NCBI GenBank assembly: GCA_942491955.1
Contig: CALOCV010000015.1
Coordinates: forward strand, 1-64,000
Source: CALOCV01 sp942491955
Lineage (GTDB): Bacteria > Chlamydiota > Chlamydiia > Chlamydiales > CALOCV01
Length of the DNA stretch: 64,000 nt
Direction: 5' to 3'
Shown one piece after another: positions 33,667 to 42,280 of this stretch (position 1 is its first letter; the number at the start of each line of letters is the position of its first letter). Both the position numbers and the translations under genes were made by a program. The notes below the pieces were generated by a model. It was not told where the DNA came from and made no database searches. It saw only the letters and a list, made by a program, of their open reading frames with translations.

Positions 33667-34250
33667 TTATAATCTTTTCACAACCAAAACAGCAAAAGCA
33701 ACTATAACCATATGTAGACTGGTATTTAGCTTTCTTTCGCAATTTTTCCATAACCTACGGCACTTCTCTAACCAGGCGAAAGAACGTTCCACAACCCATC
33801 TTTTAGGAATTATTTTAAATGTATGAAGCTCGCTCCGTTTTGCAACCTCTACTTTGCAGTGGAGAAGCTTTTCTACATTATTTGCAAATGGGTCCCCACT
33901 GTAACCTCCATCTACAAGAACGTTTTCTACATCCGATAAAACATCTTCATGCAATGAAAACATTTCCAAGGCCCCGCCTCGATCAGTAATATTTGCAGTC
34001 GTGATATGAATCGCATGCGGCAACCCTTGTGTATCGACAGCAATATGACGCTTGATCCCTGATACTTTCTTCCCTGCATCATAACCTTTCTCTTGAGCTG
34101 TATCAGTATTTTTTACGCTCTGTGCATCAACAATAATAAAACTAGTTTTTTCTTTCCGTCCATTGCTTTGTCGGACCTCTCCAACCAATTTTTTTTAAAA
34201 TTTTTTCAAGAGTGCTAACTGAGCTATCATTTTTCTTTTCGCTCCAGTTC
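33667..34250 (-). mobile_element. IS5-type transposase copy, 5' truncated and frameshifted
   Basis: The main frame (34188 to 33667, 173 codons) reads VGEVRQSNGRKEKTSFIIVD, GYDAGKKVSGIKRHIAVDTQ and RWVVERSFAWLEKCRRLWKN, the DDE part of an IS5-type (IS427-like) transposase. The sequence just upstream, in another frame, reads WSEKNDSSVSTLEKILKK, the end of the N-terminal part; the switch is at a run of eight A, a common site of programmed frameshifting in this family. The N-terminal DNA-binding part is missing. Its left edge truncates the AbiEii gene. Confidence 0.75.
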
Positions 34251-34688
34251 TACTTTGATGCGAATCACCGATTCGGGATGGATATGAGAGGAAAAAAGAT
34301 TTTCTTCTGTGACTTGTAAAAGCGCTTCCAAAGTATTTGTCTTGAGAAAGGCTGATCGAATGGGCGTTTGTACCTTTTTTTTCTTTTCGGTAAAAGTGAT
34401 GTTAAAACCATATCTTGATAATTCTTCTGTCACATTGTTTGAAAACATGTTCCAATCAAAAGATGGGTTTTTATCGAGCAATGTAAAATCGAGATCTTCC
34501 GAAAAACGATCGAGCCCATAGAGAATACGAAGGGCTGTTCCTCCATAAAAGGCAGCATGCTCAAAAAATTTTCCACGCCAAAGGCCAAGAAGGGTAATTT
34601 CTTGCAAAACTTCTCGAAGGGCTCTTTCTGTTTCGGTTCGATTTTCCATTGAATACTTTTTGAGCATTCTTTTTACAATGTCATTCAT
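34227..34688 (-). pseudogene. AbiEii-type nucleotidyltransferase toxin, 3' truncated
   Basis: From ATG 34688 the product is 153 residues. It keeps the nucleotidyltransferase core with FYGGTALRILYGLDRFSEDL (the GG-T-A-L and R-S-D-D motifs, then DFTLL), but AbiEii proteins are typically 250-300 residues. The last codons (ELERKEK) come from the abutting IS5-type copy, so the C-terminal half is lost. AbiEii toxins transfer nucleotides to target RNAs. It overlaps the antitoxin gene by 8 bases, as in intact abiE operons. Inactivity is expected but not shown. Confidence 0.75.
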
Positions 34689-35355
34689 AACTACTTTTCC
34701 TCTGGTGTATGAGCCATTTATGCAAAAAATGAAGAGCGCTATGTGGGTGTGCTTGTTCGATTTTTTCAATCTGTCCTATGTCGAGCTGAAGTAGATCTTC
34801 TTCTTGAATTCGAAAATCTTCTAAAAGAATTTGTTCCATTTGATGCATACTCGTCACTTTTCCTCGCCGTAAAACCAGAAGATCCGTTAAAGCCTTTTCT
34901 GGTGTGGCGATGAAGGGATGTTCATGAGGAGAAAATGTTCTGGTTGTAATACCAATGGAATAATTTTGGGGATGGCAATGAGCATAGAGGAAGGAACCAA
35001 CAGGAGTTCGAAATTCTTTTGCTATTTTCACAGTGACACTTGTCACTGCCTCAACATGTTCGGGGATCAGTCCATACATTTGCAAAGCCCATTCCAGTGA
35101 GACATAAGACGGGCCATAGATGAGGTTGGCTAACAACTCGGGGCAATAGGGGTGATGGCGAAAATGCGGTCCAAAAAGGTAAAGACCTTTTCGGATGCGA
35201 ATCAAAGCTCCAGTCTTTAACAAACGCGTCAATTTTGCTCGGGGAGATCGGTAGTTGCGTAAACAGTCCATGACGAATTGGTAATCGAGCTCATTGCCGG
35301 GCGCTCGCTTGCGCAAAAGTGCCATTGCTCGATCTATGCCTTCGATATTTGCCAT
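34681..35355 (-). CDS. AbiEi-type antitoxin
   Basis: A 224-residue protein with a winged-helix-like N-terminus (KLTRLLKTGALIRIRKGLYLFG) and a C-terminal domain with LIYGPSYVSLEWALQMYGLI and TPEKALTDLLVL, the layout of AbiEi antitoxins of type IV abortive infection systems. It represses its own promoter and counteracts AbiEii. The AT-rich 145 bases upstream with an ATGTA-rich inverted stretch are the probable operator. The gene is full length even though its toxin partner is truncated. Confidence 0.8.
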   Translation of the reverse strand: MANIEGIDRAMALLRKRAPGNELDYQFVMDCLRNYRSPRAKLTRLLKTGALIRIRKGLYLFGPHFRHHPYCPELLANLIYGPSYVSLEWALQMYGLIPEHVEAVTSVTVKIAKEFRTPVGSFLYAHCHPQNYSIGITTRTFSPHEHPFIATPEKALTDLLVLRRGKVTSMHQMEQILLEDFRIQEEDLLQLDIGQIEKIEQAHPHSALHFLHKWLIHQRKSSYE

Positions 35356-35501
35356 AAAAACCCTTTATGTATTAAATTATGATACATTTATATTTTTTTT
35401 GTCAATACTATGATTGAAAGTGACTACATTTAAAATTTTTAATTACACCATCGAATCTATAGTTTCTTGTCTTCTAATTGTTTAAAGAATAAAATAGCGC
35501 T

Positions 35502-36980
35502 ATGCAAGATGATTGGGATCAACAAAGTTATCACGAAGAAGAGCCTGAAGAGAATTCGTTTGTCGATTATGATAACATCTTTGATTCTCGGACGAGCCAG
35601 ATCGATGACGAGTTGAATGAAAAGCTTGAAAACGCCTTTCACGCCCCTACATCCCAATTTTTACTTCACGAGATAGCCAAAATCGCTTCGGAGCATGATC
35701 CGATCGATTTGGCCTATGCAGCGACGAAGTTGCCGACGATGGGGCGGTATGTCATCTACGAAAATCTGCCCGACCTCCAAAGTAAGATGATCTTCATGAT
35801 CAATGTAGGGAGCAATACCCGCTCGGCGATTTTCCGGCAGATCCGCGACCAAGAAATCAGTGATTTGTTGGAGAACATGCCTCCCGATGAGGCTGTATGG
35901 ATGTTGGATGACATGTCAGATCGGCGGATGCGAAGGATTTTGCGGTTATTGACTCCCAAAAAAGCGGCTAGGGTTATTGAATTGCAGAAGCACGAGCGTC
36001 ACAGTGCTGGGCGGTTGATGACGAACGAATTTTTTGCCTTTCCGATGGAAACGACGATCGGGGAGGTGGCTGCAGCGATACGGAATAATCCGGGTATTGA
36101 TCTTACGCGATGGATTTTTGTTTTGGGACCGAATGGGGAACTTGTTGGATATGTTCCAGAGAGAAATCTCATTGTGAATCCTGACAACCTTCCTTTACGA
36201 CAAGTGATGCGCCCTATTCTTCACAAGGTTTCTCCAGAAACACCGCGCGATGAGGTCGTTGACCTTGTCGAGAGGTATAAAATTCCCGCTCTTCCCGTTG
36301 TGAATGCCAATGAATTTCTCGTTGGTGTTGTGACTTATGAAGATGTTGTCGAGGCAATGGAAGATATTGCTGATAAAACCATCACGAGCATTGCGGGAAC
36401 TGCGGAAGATATCAGCGAACATGAGCCTATTGGTCGACGTTTTTTGTGGAGAGCACCTTGGTTGATTGTGACTCTTTTTGCAGGGGTTACCTCTTCGGCG
36501 ATTCTTTCTCATTTTAGCGATCGTCTTTGGTTTGCCATCGTCCCTTTTTTCGTTCCTCTTATTGCGGGGATGTCGGGTAAAGTGGGGATTCAGTGCAGTA
36601 CGCTTCTCGTGCGAGGGATGTCGACAGGGGAGCTCTCGTTGGGGTCTCGGGGGGAAGCGGCAGTGAAAGAGCTAGGCATTGGATTATTGATTGGTGTCTT
36701 TTTCGGCATTTTATGTGGCTCAGTGGTATATACGTTGAGTTCTTTAGGTGCCTATCCTTTGGGTGCGGATCCGATTGCACTTGGGATTACTGTCAGTAGT
36801 GGTCTCTTTGCTGCCTGTATTGTTGCCACTAGTTTAGGAACGTTCTCTCCTTTTTTCTTCTCAAATATGAATATCGATCCTGCTGTCGCTTCAGGTCCTA
36901 TCGTTACCGCATTTAACGATGTCTTGACTACCATCGTGTTCATTTTTACTACCTGGTCTGTTAACATCCTCTTGCAGTAA
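35502..36980 (+). CDS. mgtE: Magnesium transporter MgtE
   Basis: A 492-residue protein with the MgtE order: N-terminal superhelical domain (about 40-150, MPPDEAVWMLDDMSDRRMRR), CBS pair (about 165-295, with LRQVMRP and IPALPVVNANEFLVGVVTYE), the plug helix (about 295-320) and five membrane helices starting with RRFLWRAPWLIVTLFAG. GMSGKVGIQCSTLLVRGMS corresponds to the family GGNAGxQ...R pore motif. The N and CBS domains sense cytosolic Mg2+ and gate the pore. Start ATG 35502. The TMEM14-like gene follows 14 bases after the stop. Confidence 0.92.
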   Translation: MQDDWDQQSYHEEEPEENSFVDYDNIFDSRTSQIDDELNEKLENAFHAPTSQFLLHEIAKIASEHDPIDLAYAATKLPTMGRYVIYENLPDLQSKMIFMINVGSNTRSAIFRQIRDQEISDLLENMPPDEAVWMLDDMSDRRMRRILRLLTPKKAARVIELQKHERHSAGRLMTNEFFAFPMETTIGEVAAAIRNNPGIDLTRWIFVLGPNGELVGYVPERNLIVNPDNLPLRQVMRPILHKVSPETPRDEVVDLVERYKIPALPVVNANEFLVGVVTYEDVVEAMEDIADKTITSIAGTAEDISEHEPIGRRFLWRAPWLIVTLFAGVTSSAILSHFSDRLWFAIVPFFVPLIAGMSGKVGIQCSTLLVRGMSTGELSLGSRGEAAVKELGIGLLIGVFFGILCGSVVYTLSSLGAYPLGADPIALGITVSSGLFAACIVATSLGTFSPFFFSNMNIDPAVASGPIVTAFNDVLTTIVFIFTTWSVNILLQ

Positions 36981-36994
36981 CAAAAGAGGTAGTT

Positions 36995-37315
36995 ATGGTG
37001 ATCACAGGAATTTTTGTCCTCCTTTATGGTGTTTTGGTGATTTTAGGAGGTGTTATCGGTTTTCTGAAGGCGAACAGTTTGGTTTCGCTTTTAATGGGAG
37101 TCTCTTTTGGGATTGTCGTTGCCGTTTCTGGCTATTTTATTTTACAAGGTAAGACAAGAGCTCTTTATTGGGCTTTTGGGTTTTCTCTTATTCTTTTGGC
37201 CGTCTTTCTTCTTCGTTATTGGCAGACGCACGCGATGATGCCGTCGGGGATGATGGCCATCTTGAGTTTTATCGTTTGTGTGATGCTCTTTTTGCAAAAG
37301 CTGCAGTTAAAATAG
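36995..37315 (+). CDS. TMEM14 (UPF0136) family membrane protein
   Basis: A 106-residue protein with four hydrophobic segments. LLYGVLVILGGVIGFLKANS followed by SLVSLLMGVSFGIVVAVSGY matches the UPF0136 family, small helical-bundle proteins found in plants, animals and chlamydiae/cyanobacteria. Plant homologues (FAX proteins) take part in fatty acid export from plastids, so a lipid-transport role is a fair guess. An AGAGGT site precedes ATG 36995. It sits directly behind mgtE and is probably cotranscribed. Confidence 0.7.
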   Translation: MVITGIFVLLYGVLVILGGVIGFLKANSLVSLLMGVSFGIVVAVSGYFILQGKTRALYWAFGFSLILLAVFLLRYWQTHAMMPSGMMAILSFIVCVMLFLQKLQLK

Positions 37316-37335
37316 AAATATTTTACTAAAGCAAA

Positions 37336-37710
37336 CTATTTCTTAGTTTCGCCCTCCAAAACTTGGGCGAGGGGGAGGGGGTGTCTCTTATTCAAGATCT
37401 TGAATGCGATATCCGTAATGATAATGGCAGCACCGATGCCGCAGGCAAAAGCTCCCGCTTCTGAGCCCGCAGCGATGAATATAACGCTTGCTACAACGGC
37501 AAGAGGGATATGCCACCAGGCGAAGGCGTTTTTGATCTCGATAAAGAGCTCTTTTGCTGCTATTGCTGTTTTGATGATTGTGGCACGAATGGCAGCGGGT
37601 TGTTTTTTTAAAAACCCAGGGATTTGACGCACCTTACCAGGAATTGCCTTGATGGCACCTTGGATATTTTGTACCCATTGGAAAAAATTAGTTGAAGAGA
37701 CATTATACAT
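37336..37710 (-). CDS. Small protein with a bilobed hydrophobic domain (Inc-like)
   Basis: A 124-residue protein. After a basic, Pro-containing N-terminus (AIKAIPGKVRQIPGFLKK), it has two membrane helices joined by a short Gly/Ser turn (PLAVVASVIFIAAGSEAGAF, then ACGIGAAIIITDIAF). This 40-residue bilobed domain is the hallmark of chlamydial inclusion membrane (Inc) proteins, which are secreted by type III into the vacuole membrane. The T3SS operon is 1 kb away. Many small bacterial membrane proteins share this look, so Inc is only a hypothesis. It converges on the TMEM14-like gene. Confidence 0.5.
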   Translation of the reverse strand: MYNVSSTNFFQWVQNIQGAIKAIPGKVRQIPGFLKKQPAAIRATIIKTAIAAKELFIEIKNAFAWWHIPLAVVASVIFIAAGSEAGAFACGIGAAIIITDIAFKILNKRHPLPLAQVLEGETKK

Positions 37711-37741
37711 TTGAGAAAGAGTTTACAGGAATAGAGGAAAA

Positions 37742-38437
37742 ATGAAAATCCGAGAATGGGTATCTCTTTTTTTGTTGCGATTTTCTCTTTTTGGCAAAGC
37801 GGTTGTCGAAGAGGTTTTTATCGTATTCCGTTATTACCTGCGTGATAGGCGTTTTTGCTGGATCGATCTCTATCTATTGCGAAAGAGTTTCTTTCGTTCT
37901 CCTTTTACCGTGAGCAAGCGTTTTTTGCAAACAAAAGGGGAAAAGCAGATCTATGCCTATGGTGAGACCCCATTGACGACGGGAGAGCAGATGGTAAAAG
38001 CTGTCTTGCTAAAACCAGATGATGTCTTCTTTGAGCTCGGTATGGGGCGGGGAAGGTTTTTGTTTTGGGTGCATGCTTTTGTAGGATGCCGTTGCATTGG
38101 CATTGAGTGGATTCCCGAGTTTGTCAACCATGCCGAAACCGTCATCAACAAATTCCAACTTAATAATATCGACGTGCGAAACGAGGATTTTTTGACGACA
38201 GATTTTTCCGATGCAACCGTGATTTATCTCTACGGCACTCTTCTTGAAGAGAAAGAGATCCACCAACTCATTGAGCGCTTTTCTCGATTGAAATCGGGAA
38301 CAAAAATCATTACAGTCAGCTATTCTCTCAATGAGTTTTGCCAAGAGCCCTTATTCCATTTAAAAAAAAACCTTTCGGTTGCATTCCCTTGGGGAAAAAC
38401 AGAGGTTTTTTTGCAAACCGTTCAGGAACGATTTTAA
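37742..38437 (+). CDS. Class I SAM-dependent methyltransferase
   Basis: A 231-residue protein with a hydrophobic N-terminus (SLFLLRFSLFGKAVVEEVFI) and a methyltransferase core. FFELGMGRGRFLFWVHAF is motif I (E-x-G-x-G-x-G), GIEWIPEF gives the acidic end of the second strand, and NIDVRNEDFLTTDFSDATVI precedes a YLYGTLLEE segment in place of the usual DPP. The order resembles Dot1-like or small-molecule methyltransferases. The substrate is unknown. A GTGGAGTGCGA repeat begins right after the stop. Confidence 0.7.
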   Translation: MKIREWVSLFLLRFSLFGKAVVEEVFIVFRYYLRDRRFCWIDLYLLRKSFFRSPFTVSKRFLQTKGEKQIYAYGETPLTTGEQMVKAVLLKPDDVFFELGMGRGRFLFWVHAFVGCRCIGIEWIPEFVNHAETVINKFQLNNIDVRNEDFLTTDFSDATVIYLYGTLLEEKEIHQLIERFSRLKSGTKIITVSYSLNEFCQEPLFHLKKNLSVAFPWGKTEVFLQTVQERF

Positions 38438-38438
38438 T

Positions 38439-38499
38439 GTGGAGTGCGATGGCCCTTGCCATCGCCTTCAAACGGCGGCAGGGCTTCCGCACTCCACAA
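38439..38499. repeat. Palindromic GTGGAGTGCG unit
   Basis: TGTGGAGTGCGATGGCCC and the inverse end TCCGCACTCCACA form a roughly 61-bp imperfect palindrome. The same arms bound the unit at 18618-18745. It lies between the convergent methyltransferase and copD-like genes, where it may act as a terminator-like hairpin for both. Confidence 0.65.
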
Positions 38500-38507
38500 G
38501 AAGGTTT

Positions 38508-39254
38508 CTATCGCGTTGTTTCGCTTGCGGTGCGATGGCGGTTAGATTCGGCCTGGTCGAGCTTCTGATTAGCTTCGTCTTGCTTCCGTCCAGGTTGTGC
38601 CGCTTCTTGGTTCCACGTTTCGTTATTATTGCGAAGGTGATCGAGATCGGTCATTTTCAGCTGGCGATAGCCCCCGATTTTTGTGGAAATAAAGTCTTGA
38701 CCCGTTTTAGACACGTTGCTGAAGCTGTCGAGGCTTTTTGCTACGTTGGCTACCTTAGGACTTGATGACATCGCCAAATTGGCCATACCGCCTGCAGCAA
38801 AAAGAGCGGAGGTGAGAACAGCAGCACCAAGCTCCAGCTTATTTTTATATGAGGCTTCGAGACGATCAACGGCTTTGCGAAAAGCCTCTTTGCTAATCTG
38901 TTTGGATTTGTTAAGAGAGCGTTTGTATTCTCCCATGTAACGGACGTATTCGGAAAAAAGAATATGGATCTCTTCAAAAGAGAAAGGCTTCCCTCGTTTC
39001 TCTTCTTCTTTTTCGGTGAGCTCTAGTAACTCTTCCTCTTCTTGTGTCGGAACATAGGCCGATTTGAGGTGTTCGATCGCTTTATCTGCTAAACTGGGAG
39101 CACCAGCAACCTCTTCAGCCTGATCTCTGAAGATAGCGCCGGCTGTCGATTCAACCGTTTCTGTGACTTTTGGAAAAGATTCGTCGATCTCTTCATAGGG
39201 CAAAAAAATGCCTTCCTCTAGGTCTGTTGCATCAATACTTTCAATACTCATCAT
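38508..39254 (-). CDS. copD: CopD-like T3SS translocator (minor)
   Basis: A 248-residue protein with a GGAGG site before ATG 39254 (MMSIESIDATDLEEGIFLPY). The one hydrophobic stretch LELGAAVLTSALFAAGGMAN is consistent with a minor translocator of the YopD/IpaC/CopD class. It is preceded by coiled-coil-prone helices with many Glu/Lys residues and followed by a polar C-terminal tail. It is the last gene after the chaperone and the major translocator on the same strand, 8 bases downstream of copB. It is shorter than Chlamydiaceae CopD (about 440). With CopB it would form the pore in the host membrane. Confidence 0.7.
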   Translation of the reverse strand: MMSIESIDATDLEEGIFLPYEEIDESFPKVTETVESTAGAIFRDQAEEVAGAPSLADKAIEHLKSAYVPTQEEEELLELTEKEEEKRGKPFSFEEIHILFSEYVRYMGEYKRSLNKSKQISKEAFRKAVDRLEASYKNKLELGAAVLTSALFAAGGMANLAMSSSPKVANVAKSLDSFSNVSKTGQDFISTKIGGYRQLKMTDLDHLRNNNETWNQEAAQPGRKQDEANQKLDQAESNRHRTASETTR

Positions 39255-39262
39255 TTCCTCCG

Positions 39263-40204
39263 TTATCGTCTAAAAATTGCGGTGTTGGTTTCTTGTAGTC
39301 CTTCGATGGTTTCACGCATCTTCTCGTAATACTTGCCGACATGCTTAAAGGCGTCGCCCATATTGCTGATCTCTTTATTCGTCTTATCGAGTTGATCCCG
39401 ATACTTCTCTTTGACATTCACGAGATCCCCTCGTAAATCGTTACCTCTTTGTTTAAAAAAGGCATTCGTTCCCGATGTGCTGGCGCGGCCGAGTCCTAGA
39501 GCGCCCTGTAGGGCACCAAAATTCCCTGAAGCCAAGGCAGCAACGCCGCCAACAACGAGGGCTCCTACGGTCATGATGCGATCGGCCCAAGAGGAGATTT
39601 TCTCATCTTCAATGATATTAACGAGTTTTTTGCCGATCTCTTGTAACTGTTTGTTTTTGTCGGCCAATTTTTGTTTGTTGCGCCCCAGGTCTTCGACACT
39701 CTGTTTCGCTTTTTCTTCTCGGCCGCTGATGCGCAGTTTGTAGGCGGCCATGACGAGCTGTTCGATTTGTTGGTAGATCATGACGGGGTCTTCTTCTCCC
39801 TTCTCCAGAGCAGAGAACAGTTTTTTCGCTTCGCGGAGGGTTTTTTTGGGATCCGAAGGTGTCTGCTTAGGAGTATCGAGTTGGGGTGTCGTGGTCTCTT
39901 GTGGTGTATAGAAGTCGTCATCGGTGACGCTTTCATCTTCGCCAAAGCCAAAAAAATCGGTCACTTTCTCCCACATTTCGGAACAAAATTCGGTGAAGGC
40001 ATTGGCTTTCTTTTCTCGAATGCCGAAATGTGTATCGACTCCTTTTTGCGCATGAGGATGGACGGAGCATGTCGATTGGTAGGGATTGTAATTTTCGGGA
40101 ACTACTGAAGGAGTGACGCGACGTTCATCCCACTGGATATCGTCTAAGAAAAAATTTGCATCGATATTGCTGTCATCAAGAGTGGTATCAAAGTCAATGG
40201 ACAT
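39263..40204 (-). CDS. copB: CopB-like T3SS translocator (major)
   Basis: From ATG 40204 (MSIDFDTTLDDSNIDANFFL) the product is 313 residues; an AAGGA lies 8 bases upstream, and the start overlaps the chaperone gene by 11 bases. An acidic, disordered N-terminus (about 1-130) is followed by helical coiled coil (SVEDLGRNKQKLADKNKQLQ), a hydrophobic segment (IMTVGALVVGGVAALASG) and a C-terminal amphipathic region (LRGDLVNVKEKYRDQLDKTN). This is the YopB/IpaB/CopB layout. Chaperone binding would be to the N-terminus. Homology is inferred from order and profile; the sequence is not close to Chlamydia CopB. Confidence 0.7.
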   Translation of the reverse strand: MSIDFDTTLDDSNIDANFFLDDIQWDERRVTPSVVPENYNPYQSTCSVHPHAQKGVDTHFGIREKKANAFTEFCSEMWEKVTDFFGFGEDESVTDDDFYTPQETTTPQLDTPKQTPSDPKKTLREAKKLFSALEKGEEDPVMIYQQIEQLVMAAYKLRISGREEKAKQSVEDLGRNKQKLADKNKQLQEIGKKLVNIIEDEKISSWADRIMTVGALVVGGVAALASGNFGALQGALGLGRASTSGTNAFFKQRGNDLRGDLVNVKEKYRDQLDKTNKEISNMGDAFKHVGKYYEKMRETIEGLQETNTAIFRR

Positions 40205-40589
40205 GGTTGGCATTCCTTTTTTCGTAAAGTGTGATTCGATCGAGCAACGGGGGGGTGTTCTCGTTGATTGCGCGCTTTTTTGCTTCGACAAGCGCTTTTT
40301 GTGCCTCTTTGTTTTTGCCCATACTGATGCAACATTCGGCTGCATGGAAAGGGGGACGAGGATCTTTTGTTGTTGACCAAGCGTCAGCAAGAATAAAAGC
40401 TTCTATCGCTTCCTGATAGGCCTGAGACATTTGTAAAGAGGCACCCAAACCAAACCAGATACGAGAGTCTTCAGGAGCAAGGGCTGTAAGCAGGCGAAAG
40501 GTGTGCACGGCATACGGGTACTTTCCTTGTTGAAAAAGCAAATAAGCCATCCCATAGAGCTCTTCAAAAGTTTCTTCCTGTTGGTGCAT
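40194..40589 (-). CDS. sycD: LcrH/SycD-type T3SS translocator chaperone
   Basis: A 131-residue TPR protein. FEELYGMAYLLFQQGKYPYA, FRLLTALAPEDSRIWFGLGA and SLQMSQAYQEAIEAFILADA, then PFHAAECCISMGK, match class II chaperones (LcrH/SycD/IpgC) in sequence and three-TPR order. These chaperones keep the two translocators soluble in the cytosol and release them at the secretion apparatus. Its ATG overlaps the stop of the upstream gene (TAATG on the minus strand), and its end overlaps copB, so all four genes are translationally linked. The N-terminal extension of longer homologues is short here. Confidence 0.88.
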   Translation of the reverse strand: MHQQEETFEELYGMAYLLFQQGKYPYAVHTFRLLTALAPEDSRIWFGLGASLQMSQAYQEAIEAFILADAWSTTKDPRPPFHAAECCISMGKNKEAQKALVEAKKRAINENTPPLLDRITLYEKRNANHVH

Positions 40590-41119
40590 TAACCCCTTCC
40601 TGAACTAGAACGTGCTTTGTTGATTTTATCCTCATGCAATGGTTTTAAAATGCTTCGAACCATTTGATAGGTTTCGTACCGCTCGTTGGTGTACCGGGTG
40701 ATCATTTGTAGCTGGAGGTCGTTGTCGGTGTTGTAGTCGTCGATGGTGGTACGCATATTCTCAATCAGTAATTCGCGTTCGTGGTTGGTGTATTTGGTTT
40801 TTTCGGGATCGAGTTCGACACCCAACTCTTTGGCTTTTTTGAGCAGCTTTTTCACCTCTTTATTCTTGCTGATATCGAGATCTCCCTCTTTATCGGTCAA
40901 TTGGTTGAGAAGCTTGAGGAGATGGTTGAGTGCGCGTACCTTATCTTGTTGCTCTTTGAGCTTTTTGTACTCGGCTTCTACCTTGTCTTCTAAAATGCGG
41001 ATCCGGTCGGTCGATATCAAAAGAGCGAGCTCTTCTAGGCCAAGATCGTCATTGATCGGAAGATCGGATGAAATAGCATCAATTATGTCACTGTCGACTT
41101 CTTCGATGGCATCAGACAT
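40589..41119 (-). CDS. T3SS operon leader gene: possible hydrophilic translocator/tip-like protein
   Basis: A 176-residue soluble protein without Cys or signal peptide. Acidic N-terminus (MSDAIEEVDSDIIDAISSDL), a long coiled coil (RILEDKVEAEYKKLKEQQDK, then VRALNHLLKLLNQL), and a C-terminal helix with DLQLQMITRYTNERYETYQM. It opens the chaperone-copB-copD operon. In Yersinia lcrGV-lcrH-yopBD, the tip protein LcrV holds this position, and the coiled-coil/C-terminal-helix layout fits tip or filament proteins. In Chlamydia, a small unknown gene also lies in this operon. A tip role is inference from position and shape only. Confidence 0.6.
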   Translation of the reverse strand: MSDAIEEVDSDIIDAISSDLPINDDLGLEELALLISTDRIRILEDKVEAEYKKLKEQQDKVRALNHLLKLLNQLTDKEGDLDISKNKEVKKLLKKAKELGVELDPEKTKYTNHERELLIENMRTTIDDYNTDNDLQLQMITRYTNERYETYQMVRSILKPLHEDKINKARSSSGRG

Positions 41120-41195
41120 AGTTCACAATCCCTTTTAATTGAATGGCAAAGACTACTCTAACGCATTGCTTTTTTTTTTTCCACTTAGAACCTTT

Positions 41196-41294
41196 GGGGT
41201 CAGGCCTGACATTCGGACATTTGAAACAAACCTTTGGGGTCAGGCCTGACATTCGGACATTTGAAACAAATGTCCGAATGTCAGGCCTGACCCC
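41196..41294. repeat. Tandem half copy plus complete 59-bp palindrome
   Basis: 41196-41230 is one half of the palindrome (GGGGTCAGGCCTGACATTCG...) and 41236-41294 is a complete copy with mirrored arms meeting at TTTGAAACAAA. The same element is found in the apbE reading frame (3203-3261). It lies in the 217 bases between the divergent T3SS operon and the NSS transporter, so it could affect both promoters. Confidence 0.85.
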
Positions 41295-41368
41295 AAACTC
41301 AAATCTATAAAAGGCTTTTAAAAAATAGGTCGTGTGTGAAAAATAGACACACAAAAATGGATGGTATT

Positions 41369-42280
41369 ATGGAAAAACAAAGAGAGCATTGGGGATCGCG
41401 ACTGGGTTTTATCTTGGCCGTTGCAGGGTCCGCTGTTGGGTTGGGAAACATTTGGCGCTTTCCCTATGTCGTAGGAGAGGCGGGAGGATCGGCCTTTATC
41501 TTGGTTTATTTTCTTTGTCTTCTTCTCGTAGGATTCCCCGTTTTGATCGCAGAAATTCTCATTGGAAAGACGTCCCAGAAAGACCCATCAGGGGCTTTTT
41601 TAGCTCTCGGAGGGAAACGGTGGCAATGGGCGGGTAAGCTGACGATTTTGACGGGATTTATTGTGAGCTCTTTTTATAGTGCTGTAGCCGGTTGGATTTT
41701 GGGCTATTTTGTCGAAGCGATGCGCGATAGTCTGACCCATTTCCAGTGTGCTGAGGAGGCACAAGATTTTTATTGCCACCTGATTCAAAGTCCCTATTGG
41801 GTTCTTTCGTTTCATTTTCTCTTCGCCGCTCTTTCTACCTTTGTGCTCTATTTTGGAGTGCGTCATGGAATCGAGAGGGGTAACAAGATCATGATGCCCC
41901 TGTTATTTTTGATTTTGATTTTCATCGTGATCAAAGGGGTTCTTTTGCCAAATGGGTTCGAAGGGGTTCGTTTTTTGCTGAAACCCGATTGGACGATTCT
42001 AACTCCAACGGCGATCTTATTGGCTTTGGGGCAATCGTTTTTTACCTTGAGTTGTGGACAGGGGACGATGGTGACTTATGGGAGTTACCTTTCTAAGAAA
42101 GAGAACATCATCAAAAATTGTTTTCCGATTCTCCTAATGGATACCCTTGTAGCCCTTTTGGCGGCAATTGCGATTTTTGCGATTGTCTTCTCTGTGGAGA
42201 GAGACCTGATCAGGGCGAGGGTCTTTTGTTTCAAACACTTCCTCTGGTCTTTAGCCAGATTTCTGGAGGGTATTATTTAG
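41369..42280 (+). pseudogene. Sodium:neurotransmitter symporter family transporter, N-terminal part
   Basis: From ATG 41369 (MEKQREHWGSRLGFILAVAG) the frame shows GSAVGLGNIWRFPYVVGEAG, the NSS signature with the sodium-binding Gly/Asn residues of helix 1, then about eight membrane segments. After LLAAIAIFAIVFSVERDL the frame turns into RARVFCFKHFLW and stops. The frame minus one then continues GEGLLFQTLPLVFSQISGGY, the usual family sequence. One missing base near the GGG at 42211-42213 explains it. NSS proteins import amino acids with Na+. The intact protein would be about 450 residues. Confidence 0.75.
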
